A stretch of DNA of 6,861 bases, taken from positions 1-6,861 of the forward strand of contig JAVBMB010000037.1 in assembly GCA_031552995.1 (NCBI GenBank), given 5' to 3'. The position numbers and the translations under genes are program-made. Below the pieces are notes generated by a model that saw only the letters and a program-made list of their open reading frames with translations, was not told where the DNA came from and did no database searches. Origin of the DNA: JAVBMB01 sp031552995 (lineage in GTDB: Bacteria; Bacillota; Clostridia; Oscillospirales; Butyricicoccaceae). This document shows positions 1 to 5,549 of this stretch, piece after piece; the stretch's first letter is position 1; every line of letters starts with the position of its first letter.

Positions 1-57
1 GAACACACGGCCTCTTGGTCCCGAACCAAGCGCTCTACCAAACTGAGCTACACCCCG
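1..57 (-). tRNA. tRNA-Pro(CGG), 3' end cut off by the window edge
   Basis: Read on the minus strand, bases 57 to 1 fit a tRNA exactly. They give a 7-nt acceptor strand CGGGGTG, a TA linker, a GCTC/GAGC D stem with loop AGTTTGGTA, an anticodon stem CTTGG/CCAAG around the loop TTCGGGA, a 5-nt variable loop, and the first T-stem strand GTGTG followed by TTC. The anticodon is CGG, which reads proline codon CCG. G37 and a C at position 1 are both usual for bacterial tRNA-Pro. The rest of the T arm, the 3' acceptor strand and any CCA lie outside the window. A proline tRNA dedicated to CCG fits a fairly GC-rich genome. Confidence 0.95.
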
Positions 58-81
58 ATATTCTTCTTTGACCGCCAAGTT

Positions 82-111
82 ATTATACGATGAATGAAGC
101 CTTATTGTCAA
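82..111 (-). promoter_or_regulatory. Consensus sigma-A promoter of the tRNA-Pro gene
   Basis: The minus strand has TTGACA (111-106) and TATAAT (87-82) separated by 18 bp. Both hexamers are perfect matches to the vegetative consensus. Transcription would start near 75, leaving a leader of about 18 nt before the mature tRNA 5' end at 57. A full-consensus promoter is what one expects for a stable RNA gene. Confidence 0.85.
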
Positions 112-294
112 GGCATTATTTTTACTTTACAGCGGATACACTTCCACTGTGCATGATATAAATAGCATGGCGCCTCGTTTTTTCACACAGTTATTTCAGC
201 CGCGCCGGGAAAAAGCCAGCAGAAGATATATCATCCGTCAGATGCCACGTTTTTTGCATTCTGCACACCTATAACACCTGCTGTTTAATGATAT
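112..294. other. Non-coding spacer between divergent promoters
   Basis: This AT-richer stretch separates the tRNA promoter from the lyase promoter. I see no open frame with a ribosome binding site, no convincing terminator and no recognisable RNA. It holds short T runs (for example near 178-183 and 250-255) but no adjoining stable GC stem. Confidence 0.5.
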
Positions 295-313
295 CTGTCA
301 AAGGCACTTGACG
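295..313 (+). repeat. Inverted repeat overlapping the lyase -35 box
   Basis: CTGTCAA (295-301), six bases, then TTGACG (308-313) contains the inverted repeat GTCAA-N6-TTGAC. Its right arm is also the -35 hexamer of the lyase promoter, a usual position for a repressor operator. The same CTGTCAA...TTGACG pattern, with an 8-bp spacer, occurs upstream of the minus-strand operon (5279-5259). The arms are only 5 bp and one arm resembles a -35 box, so chance is a real possibility. Confidence 0.3.
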
Positions 314-337
314 AGAGCGAGACAATTTGTATAGAAT
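308..337 (+). promoter_or_regulatory. Sigma-A promoter of the methionine-lyase-type gene
   Basis: TTGACG (308-313, five of six consensus bases) and TAGAAT (332-337, five of six) are 18 bp apart. Transcription would start near 344-345, giving a leader of about 142 nt before the ATG at 487. It is the best promoter match between the tRNA and the gene. Confidence 0.6.
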
Positions 338-344
338 ATTCAAA

Positions 345-444
345 GACATAGCGAGTCAACGGAATACACTGCGCAGCGGATCTTGGTAAAGCGCAGAGAT
401 ATAGTCAAACCGGCAGTTTAGGCTGCCGCCGGACACAATACCGG
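345..444 (+). promoter_or_regulatory. Structured 5' leader of the lyase gene, class not recognised
   Basis: The leader predicted from the promoter can form an outer helix GACATA (345-350) with TATAGTC (400-406, one bulged base). This encloses a 6-bp hairpin CTGCGC (369-374)/GCGCAG (391-396). It is followed by a perfect 6-bp hairpin CGGCAG (411-416)/CTGCCG (423-428), then CCGG (429-432) able to pair with CCGG (441-444). No T run follows, so this is not an intrinsic terminator. Control, if any, would be of translation or RNA stability. It does not match the SAM-I, SAM-II, T-box, cobalamin, TPP or c-di-GMP-I cores that I can recall. Whether it is a real regulatory RNA is inference. Confidence 0.35.
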
Positions 445-473
445 GTAATTTATATTTTATAACAACATAATAC

Positions 474-479
474 GGAGGA
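474..479 (+). promoter_or_regulatory. Ribosome binding site of the lyase gene
   Basis: GGAGGA lies 7 bases before the ATG at 487, which fixes the start codon of the gene. Confidence 0.85.
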
Positions 480-486
480 ATCACAC

Positions 487-1659
487 ATGAAACGTAACAC
501 GGCAGTTATCCACGCGCAGCAATTTCACGACCCGGTGACCGGCGCTCATGTCAGCCCGATTTATCAGACGTCAACATACGTCCTGCCGGACTTTGACACC
601 GCAGTTCATCTGAACCAGAATATCGACGAGGGGTATGTCTACAGCAGATTCGGCAGCCCTACCGTCCACGAGTTCGAAAAAAAGATAGCGTATCTCGAGG
701 GCGCGGAGGATGCGCTCGGTGTCGCCTCCGGGCTCGGCGCAATCAGCACCGCCGTCATGTCCCTTGTAAAAAGCGGCGATCACATTGTGTTCGGCGACGT
801 TATATACGGCTGTACATTTGCGCTTTTCACAAAAGTGCTTCCAAGCTACGGGGTCGAATATACAATAGTCGACACGACAAAACCGGCCGAGGTCGAGGCC
901 GCTGTCAGGCCGAACACAAAAGTCGTATATGTCGAAACACCGGCCAATCCCACGCTTAAGGTCTCGGATATCGCGGCGATTGCCGCCATCGTCAAAAAGC
1001 ATCAGGGCGTCAAGCTCGTTGTCGACAGTACATTCGCTTCGCCGTATCTGCAAAACCCCATCGCCCTCGGCGCTGATATCGTTGTCCATTCTGCTACAAA
1101 GTTTATCGGCGGCCACGGCACCGTCACAGCCGGGGTTATCGCGTCGGACAAGGCGACAATTGCCCGCGCAAGGATGCCGTTCCTGCAATGTTTTGGCGCC
1201 GTGCTCGACCCGTTTGGCGCGTGGCAGCTGATGCAGGGCATGAAAACGCTCGCGGTCCGTATGGAGCGCCACTGCGACAACGCAATGAAGATTGCCGAGT
1301 ACCTCAACGGGCACCCCAAGATAGACCGTGTCTACTACCCCGGCTTGCCGACGCACGATACCCATGAAACAGCAAAAAAGCAGATGAGGGGTTTCGGCGG
1401 CCTGATGAGCGCCGACATCAAGGGCGGGGTGGACGCTGTGCGTACAGTCATGAACAATGTAAAGCTGTTCAGCCTTGCAACCAGCCTCGGCAATGTTGAC
1501 TCGCTGATTCAGCATTCTCCGAGCATGAGCCATTTTGACATGACGCCGGAAGAGCGCGAAGCTGTCAGTATCTACGAGGGGCAGGTGCGCATCTCGGTGG
1601 GCATTGAGGATTGTGACGACCTGATAGCCGACCTCGACCGAGTCCTGGCAATGGTTTAA
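487..1659 (+). CDS. mgl: Methionine gamma-lyase-type PLP enzyme (Cys/Met metabolism family)
   Basis: This 390-residue protein is full length for the fold-type I Cys/Met metabolism family. These cytosolic PLP enzymes cleave methionine, homocysteine, cysteine or cystathionine, releasing a thiol, ammonia and a 2-oxo acid. Visible family residues are Tyr52 and Arg54 (YSRFGSPT, phosphate contacts across the dimer), SGLGAI at 81-86, Asp180 under the PLP ring and Lys205 in SATKF (Schiff base). SLATSLG (329-335) and Arg368 in QVRIS (carboxylate binding) are also present. YGCT at 107-110 places a cysteine where methionine gamma-lyases have their characteristic Cys116; human cystathionine gamma-lyase has Gly there. 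However, the Lys240-Asp241 pair of the Pseudomonas putida enzyme aligns to Leu233-Gln234, so substrate preference may differ (cystathionine, homocysteine or cysteine are alternatives). The gene is monocistronic, with its own promoter, a long structured leader, and a terminator 122 bp after the stop. Family is certain; exact substrate is not. Confidence 0.88.
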   Translation: MKRNTAVIHAQQFHDPVTGAHVSPIYQTSTYVLPDFDTAVHLNQNIDEGYVYSRFGSPTVHEFEKKIAYLEGAEDALGVASGLGAISTAVMSLVKSGDHIVFGDVIYGCTFALFTKVLPSYGVEYTIVDTTKPAEVEAAVRPNTKVVYVETPANPTLKVSDIAAIAAIVKKHQGVKLVVDSTFASPYLQNPIALGADIVVHSATKFIGGHGTVTAGVIASDKATIARARMPFLQCFGAVLDPFGAWQLMQGMKTLAVRMERHCDNAMKIAEYLNGHPKIDRVYYPGLPTHDTHETAKKQMRGFGGLMSADIKGGVDAVRTVMNNVKLFSLATSLGNVDSLIQHSPSMSHFDMTPEEREAVSIYEGQVRISVGIEDCDDLIADLDRVLAMV

Positions 1660-1780
1660 GGGGCTCCGGCAGGGAAATGGCCTCGCCACAAAACGCCTGC
1701 GTCAAAGACAAATCACCGGTTTCCGCCGAATCCCGGCCGGCTGCGTATGGACGATAATTCCCCTGGCTTTGATTGCCGCA

Positions 1781-1824
1781 GCAAAAACCGCCGGAGACCG
1801 TTAACGGTCTCCGGCGGTTTTTGC
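1781..1824. terminator. Bidirectional intrinsic terminator, 44-bp perfect palindrome
   Basis: Bases 1781-1802 and 1803-1824 are exact reverse complements. The core is a 13-bp GC-rich stem CCGCCGGAGACCG/CGGTCTCCGGCGG around the loop TTAA. On the plus strand it is followed by TTTTT, GC and TTTT; on the minus strand it is followed by TTTTTGC. It sits between the convergent lyase (ends 1659) and dehydratase (ends 1996) and can stop transcription from both sides. Confidence 0.93.
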
Positions 1825-1862
1825 TTTTGCGCCTGCAGTTCAGCTTCGCAAATCACCCGGCG

Positions 1863-1912
1863 GGGTGCAAGCCGTCATTGTTTTGAATACAACGATTCCC
1901 GAGATTGCACCC
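1863..1912. repeat. Imperfect hairpin in the dehydratase 3' untranslated region
   Basis: GGGTGCAA (1863-1870) and TTGCACCC (1905-1912) are perfect 8-bp inverted arms. Inside them, TTGT and ACAA (about 1878-1881 and 1889-1892) can extend the fold. No T run follows on either strand, so it is not a usual terminator. It lies in the minus-strand transcript between the dehydratase stop (1996) and the terminator, and could be an RNA-stability element or a remnant of a dispersed repeat. Confidence 0.35.
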
Positions 1913-1995
1913 AAAATACAAAGTTTCAAAGGAAGAAAGCATAATCCTCATGCGCTGCTGCCTCGGTCTCATTGACGAAAATCAGGTTAGATAAT

Positions 1996-2958
1996 CTATG
2001 TATTCGCGCAAACCATCCGCCGCATCAGCTCACCGTCAAGGTTTCCGCCGGATATCACAACAGCTACGCTTTTCCCCTTAAACCGGTCCGGCTGCTCCAA
2101 AAGCGCCGCGATGCCGGTCGCGCTCGACGGCTCCGCAACGACCTTTTCCTGCAGCAGAAGCCGGGCAGTCGCCTCGGCAATGGTAGATTCCTTTACAACA
2201 ATCACATCGTCGATGCACTGCTCCGCCATGTCATACGCCAACCGAAACACCCCGCCCACCAAAGCGTCGCACAGGCTGTCATCAGTCGGGTATTCTTCAT
2301 AGCACACCTTATCGGCCAGCGAACGCGACATTGCCGGGCAGGCCTCGGTTTGTACGCCAATCACTTCAATGCCCGGCTTAATATGCTTTGCGGCCAGACC
2401 TATGCCGGTAATAAGCCCGCCGCCGCCAACCGGCACAAGGATAATATCGATATCGGGGTTCTGCTCTAGAATCTCAAGCCCTACAGTCCCTTGCCCGGCG
2501 GCAACCAGCACGTCGTCACCGGGGTTTATGTACGTCAGGCCGCGTATAAGCGGGTCGGCCATGGCGTTTTGGTGCGTCTCGTCATATGTTTTTCCGGTTT
2601 TAATCACGGCAGCGCCGTAATAAAGGATTTTTTCCACCTTTGCAAGCGGCGCCGTCTCGGGAACATAAACTCTTGCGCTCTTTACTCCAAGCAGGCTAGC
2701 TGCATAACTCACGCCGGCGCCGTGGTTTCCTGACGAAACAGCATATATCCCGCGTTGTTTTTCCTCCGCGCCAAGCGAGGAAATTTTGCTCAGCGCCCCG
2801 CGAACCTTAAATGCCTTTTGCTTTTGCTGGCATTCAAGCTTCAAAAAAATCTTTGTGCTCTCATCGCTAAAGCTCATCGCAATGTCAAGCGGCGTCCGGC
2901 TGATAAAAGGGGATATACGTTCTCTTGCCGCAAGAATATCTTCAAATCGAAGCATCAT
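1996..2958 (-). CDS. Threonine/serine dehydratase-like PLP enzyme (fold type II)
   Basis: This 320-residue protein has all the hallmarks of the serine/threonine dehydratase family: the PLP lysine Lys51 in AFKVRGA, SSGNHGAG (75-82), AGQGT (154-158), the phosphate loop VGGGGL (177-182), EPSSA (276-280) and SGGNLD (303-308). These cytosolic enzymes remove water and ammonia from threonine or serine. Length and the lack of a C-terminal ACT domain match the catabolic TdcB-like or serine-racemase-like short form, not the isoleucine-feedback-inhibited biosynthetic form. AAAGGAG (2970-2964) precedes two adjacent Met codons at 2958 and 2955; the first is 5 bases away and the second 8, so either could be the true start. 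It is the last gene of a minus-strand operon, 28 bp after an amidohydrolase gene that itself follows a cyclodeaminase-family gene. That context suggests the substrate may not be threonine: EutB (hydroxyectoine) and BhcB (beta-hydroxyaspartate) are family members paired with a cyclodeaminase-type reductase. Family is certain, substrate open. Confidence 0.9.
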   Translation of the reverse strand: MMLRFEDILAARERISPFISRTPLDIAMSFSDESTKIFLKLECQQKQKAFKVRGALSKISSLGAEEKQRGIYAVSSGNHGAGVSYAASLLGVKSARVYVPETAPLAKVEKILYYGAAVIKTGKTYDETHQNAMADPLIRGLTYINPGDDVLVAAGQGTVGLEILEQNPDIDIILVPVGGGGLITGIGLAAKHIKPGIEVIGVQTEACPAMSRSLADKVCYEEYPTDDSLCDALVGGVFRLAYDMAEQCIDDVIVVKESTIAEATARLLLQEKVVAEPSSATGIAALLEQPDRFKGKSVAVVISGGNLDGELMRRMVCANT

Positions 2959-2986
2959 TTTGTCTCCTTTAATCTTTCGCAGCGCG

Positions 2987-4166
2987 TCAATAACTGTTCA
3001 AAATATCAACAGCCGCCATACTCATAACCTGCATGGAACTCATCAACACGTCGTCATTCCACGCAAACCGGCTGCTGTGGTTCATCGGCGGGTTGTTCAT
3101 ATCTTCGGCAATTCCGGCAAAGAAAAAGCAGGACGGCACAAGCTGGCTGTACACGGCAAAATCCTCGGCGCCCATATCCGGCTTGGACATAAGCTCGACG
3201 CGCTGAGGCCCGACCATACGCTCGGCGGCGCATTTGACAAGCGCCGTAAGCGCGGCATCATTTTTCACCGGAGGTATCCCCTCATCGGTATATCGCATCT
3301 CGTATCGGCCGCCAAACGAGCGAACAGCCCCCTCAAGACAGTCCTCCATTACCCGTGCGATTTTCCGGCCCAGCTCTGCCTCAAAGATACGCACCGTACC
3401 CTCAATGGTTACTTCGTCCGGAATAATATTATACTTTGTTCCGCCCTGAATCGCGCAGAAGGAAACTACATAGTCCTCAAAAGGCCCAAGCTTGTTTTGC
3501 AGCGCCGAATTGATTGCCTGTATAGCACTCGCAGCTATGGGAATCGGGTTTATTGCGTCCTGCGGGGCGGAGCCGTGGCCGCCCGCGCCGATTATTTTGA
3601 TGACAAAGCTGCCCGGTGACGCCATCATCGGCCCCTCGCGCAGCGTGAACTGATCATAGCGTACAGGCCCCCACAGATGCATCCCCAACGCGCAGTCTAC
3701 ATCCCGCAGCACGCTGGCGTTTACCATCCGCGCTCCTGCGTTGTTATACTCCTCCGACGGCTGGAACAGAAGCTTGACCGTTCCGCGCCAATGTCTCTTC
3801 AGCGTCTGAAGTATACGCGCCACACCCAGCAGGTTCGCCGTATGGCCGTCATGCCCGCACGCGTGCATCACACCGGGCACAAGCGAAGAGTAGGGTACGC
3901 CGCTCTCCTCATGAATCGGCCGCGTCCATGTCGGCGCGCAGCATCAGCGTCTTCCCGGGGCCGGTACCGTGGATTATCCCGACGACGCCGGTCGGCGCGA
4001 TGTTTTCCTGAACGCTGATGCCCCAGCCGCGCAGGGTTTCAGCCACAAGCGCCGCCGTGTTCACCTCCATGTCGCTCAGCTCGGGATGCATATGAAGCTC
4101 GCGTCTTATTGCAACTATCCGGTCAAACAGCTCGGAAGACAGTGTCTTAATTTCGTTTTCAATCAT
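2987..4166 (-). pseudogene. M20-family N-acyl amino acid amidohydrolase, broken by one frameshift
   Basis: The gene starts at ATG 4166 (GAGGAGG 4178-4172, 5 bases away) and ends at TGA 2989-2987. The first frame gives 85 residues with HPELS (27-31) and LRADMDA (76-82), then stops at TGA 3911-3909. The downstream frame resumes at once with PIHEESGVPY and continues to the end with HACGHDGHT (metal-binding), FQPSEE (catalytic glutamates), GGHGSAP (dimerisation domain), MGAEDFA and the C-terminal MNHSSRFAWND. Restoring two bases gives a 393-residue protein, the usual length for hippurate hydrolase/IAA-amino-acid hydrolase-like members (M20D), dinuclear-metal enzymes that hydrolyse N-acyl amino acids. 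No other lesion is visible, so this is a recent mutation or a sequence error. The downstream part could start at a GTG (3880) but would lack the N-terminal metal-site segment. The cyclodeaminase-family stop codon overlaps its ribosome binding site, implying translational coupling. The acyl amino acid substrate cannot be read from sequence. Confidence 0.88.
3917..3926 (-). other. Frameshift site in the M20 amidohydrolase gene
   Basis: On the minus strand the codons GAC GCG (Asp-Ala of RADMDA, 3926-3921) are followed by a single G (3920) and then CCG ATT CAT GAG GAG (Pro-Ile-His-Glu-Glu). Family members usually read RADMDALPI, so a leucine codon ending in G has lost two bases here (equivalent to +1). 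There is no homopolymer run, slippery heptamer or internal Shine-Dalgarno motif that would argue for programmed frameshifting. Confidence 0.8.
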
Positions 4167-4176
4167 AGCTGCCTCC

Positions 4177-5160
4177 TCAACCAAGCGCAATCCATGTGCC
4201 GATTTCCTGCTCGACAGCCCGTCTGTATACAAGCAGGGAAGTCGTAATGTCCTGAATCGACATGCCTGTCGCGTCAAAAACAGTAATCTCATCGACACTC
4301 TGCCGCGCGCGCTTTTTGCCCAGCAGTATCTCGCCGATTTCGGCATGGATGTCCTCTCTGGCAATAAATCCAAGCCTTACCGGATGCTGCGTATCTCCGC
4401 GGCGCACGCACTCGGCAATGTTGTCGTTTACAACCAGCGCGCGCGGGAATATACTTGCTTCAAGCTCCTGCTTTCCCTCCATATCGCATCCTATAGCGTT
4501 GATGTGCATCCCGGGTACAATCCACTCATTCATAATCAGCGGCTGCTTGCTCGGCGTTGCGGTGATGATAATATCGGCGCCTGTCACGGCCTCCTTTGCG
4601 GCCTGACATGGAACAAAAACCACCCCGGGCAGGCGTTTTTGCATATCGGTTATATATTCGCAAACACCCTCTATGCCCCACACGCGCACCTGTTCAAGGT
4701 TAAACATTTCATTCAGCGCCACAATCTGCATACGCGCCTGCCCTCCGGTGCCGATTACGGCAGCAACTCTGCTGTCGGGTCTGGCAAGGATTGACGCTGC
4801 TAGCGCTCCTGCCGCGGCTGTGCGGTATGTCGTTATAAGCGAGCCGTCCATGATACAGCGCGGAACGCCGCAGTTGGCGTCAATCAGGCAGATTGTGGCC
4901 ATATTCGTCGACATGTCGTATTTAGCGGGGTTGTCCCAAAAACCGCCCGCCATTTTCAGTCCGATAATATCGTCCTCAGCAGTATACCCAATTTTGAAGT
5001 CAATCTCGGCGTTTGATTTTTCAAGATCAATCGATACAATCGGCGGCTGAACCACCTTCCCGGCGCTAAATGCCTTATACGCCGCCTCAACTGCGGGTAT
5101 TGTCTCCCTTACGGAAAGAAGCGACTCAACCTGCCTCATGTTCAAAACCAGTGTTTTCAT
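4177..5160 (-). CDS. Ornithine cyclodeaminase/mu-crystallin family dehydrogenase
   Basis: This 327-residue protein is full length for the family. It has Lys69 in GLKMAGG, Arg113 in TYRTAAAGALAA, a Rossmann loop VIGTGGQA (135-142) for NAD(P)(H), Asp226 in GCDMEGKQE and FDATGMSIQDI (295-305). Members include ornithine cyclodeaminase, ketimine reductases, alanine dehydrogenase of archaeal type, SbnB, EutC and the iminosuccinate reductase BhcD. Most carry out redox chemistry at an imine carbon next to a carboxylate. AAAGAGGG (5174-5167) lies 6 bases before the ATG at 5160. It is the first gene of a three-gene operon; its TGA (4179-4177) overlaps the amidohydrolase ribosome binding site. Pairing with a dehydratase-type PLP enzyme favours an imine/ketimine reductase role over true ornithine cyclisation, but this is inference. 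Family is certain, reaction is not. Confidence 0.9.
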   Translation of the reverse strand: MKTLVLNMRQVESLLSVRETIPAVEAAYKAFSAGKVVQPPIVSIDLEKSNAEIDFKIGYTAEDDIIGLKMAGGFWDNPAKYDMSTNMATICLIDANCGVPRCIMDGSLITTYRTAAAGALAASILARPDSRVAAVIGTGGQARMQIVALNEMFNLEQVRVWGIEGVCEYITDMQKRLPGVVFVPCQAAKEAVTGADIIITATPSKQPLIMNEWIVPGMHINAIGCDMEGKQELEASIFPRALVVNDNIAECVRRGDTQHPVRLGFIAREDIHAEIGEILLGKKRARQSVDEITVFDATGMSIQDITTSLLVYRRAVEQEIGTWIALG

Positions 5161-5228
5161 GATAAACCCTCTTTCGTCCCTCTCGTCAGCGTTCGCGTGA
5201 TGATAATGCCCGGTTAACCGGCAAAGCC

Positions 5229-5234
5229 ATTATA
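5229..5234 (-). promoter_or_regulatory. Candidate -10 box of the operon (proximal)
   Basis: A perfect TATAAT on the minus strand would start transcription near 5222, about 62 nt before the cyclodeaminase-family ATG. At the normal 17-bp spacing the -35 region is poor (TGGTAT). The nearest good hexamer, TTGACG (5264-5259), is 24 bp away, too far for standard sigma-A contact, so an activator would be needed. Confidence 0.4.
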
Positions 5235-5258
5235 CAATGGGCAAAAACCAAATACCAG

Positions 5259-5279
5259 CGTCAAACATAAAATTGACAG
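5259..5279 (-). repeat. Inverted repeat upstream of the operon, same motif as at the lyase promoter
   Basis: Read on the minus strand, this is CTGTCAA (5279-5273), eight bases, then TTGACG (5264-5259), holding the inverted repeat GTCAA-N8-TTGAC. The two outer halves are identical to 295-313 on the plus strand, where the spacer is 6 bp. It lies 24 bp before the TATAAT at 5234-5229 and just after the distal promoter candidate. It could be a binding site for a shared regulator; short arms make chance possible. Confidence 0.3.
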
Positions 5280-5283
5280 AAAT

Positions 5284-5311
5284 GCTATATTAAAATAAAA
5301 GCCGCCGTCAA
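5284..5311 (-). promoter_or_regulatory. Candidate distal promoter of the operon
   Basis: TTGACG (5311-5306) and TATAGC (5289-5284) on the minus strand are 16 bp apart. The -35 matches five of six consensus bases and the -10 four of six. The surrounding tract is AT-rich. It would give a leader of about 117 nt that carries the inverted repeat at 5279-5259. Confidence 0.35.
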
Positions 5312-5479
5312 GCGTCTCGGGCCAGGTATAACCCGCACAGTTCGCTGTATGTGCGATAACAGGCGCGCTACGCTCTGCCGGCGCCTTCACCAATTGGCAG
5401 CCGGCGTGTAAGGCCGCGCCGCTCATCGTGAAGCAAAGCAGCACAGATGCCCCGCCGGAATTGCCGGCGGCTTTCCGGG
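5312..5479. other. GC-rich non-coding stretch with several hairpins
   Basis: Between the DUF6054-like gene's terminator and the operon promoters I find no gene. Inverted repeats include CGCACA (5334-5339)/TGTGCG (5350-5355), which can also fold as CAG/CTG around a TTCG tetraloop, AGGCGC (5361-5366)/GCGCCT (5381-5386) and CCGCCGG (5452-5458)/CCGGCGG (5464-5470). None has a following T run. I could not match it to a known riboswitch or small RNA on either strand. A small RNA or old gene remnant is possible but unproven. Confidence 0.35.
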
Positions 5480-5513
5480 AAAAATCCCCTTGCGTCACAC
5501 GCCGCAAGGGGAT
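5480..5513 (-). terminator. Intrinsic terminator after the DUF6054-like gene
   Basis: On the minus strand, ATCCCCTTGCG (5513-5503) and CGCAAGGGGAT (5494-5484) form an 11-bp stem with an 8-nt loop, followed directly by a T run ending at 5480. It lies 37 bp past the stop at 5550. It separates the phosphofructokinase/DUF6054 unit from the operon downstream, so that operon needs its own promoter. A small hairpin GCACA/TGTGC (5525-5537) lies between stop and terminator. Confidence 0.88.
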
Positions 5514-5549
5514 AAGCGGATAAAGCACAGGTTGTGCAGCCGCTTCGAG

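Noticed and set aside
345..486. SAM-I riboswitch or T-box controlling the sulfur amino acid gene
   Set aside because: The S-box core motifs and the T-box TGGNACCGCG sequence are absent, and there is no terminator hairpin before the gene.
571..1689. A long open minus-strand frame of 372 codons
   Set aside because: It is antisense to the lyase, has no recognisable domain and no ribosome binding site, and its product is rich in scattered Cys, Arg and His typical of a shadow frame in GC-rich coding DNA.
1747..1944. A 65-codon plus-strand frame after the lyase
   Set aside because: It spans the 44-bp palindromic terminator and has no ribosome binding site.
2786..3619. A 277-codon plus-strand frame
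   Set aside because: It runs antisense across the dehydratase start and the amidohydrolase C-terminal part, both of which have full family motifs; it shows no domain of its own.
3905..3930. Programmed +1 frameshifting in the amidohydrolase (stop TGA shortly after the junction)
   Set aside because: The codon before TGA is TCA, with no cognate re-pairing after a +1 slip, and no upstream Shine-Dalgarno stimulator like that of prfB is seen. The product would also lose the conserved LPIH segment. A plain indel explains it better.
5214..5528. A 104-codon minus-strand frame with a hydrophobic tail, possibly a small membrane protein
   Set aside because: It begins inside and reads through the terminator at 5480-5513, has no clear ribosome binding site, and its hydrophobic end is just the AT-rich promoter tract.
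5312..5549. Cobalamin or TPP riboswitch in the large gap
   Set aside because: Neither strand shows the GCCACTG cobalamin box or the CTGAGA/ACCTGATCTGG TPP cores; the only clear RNA signal is the terminator of the preceding gene.
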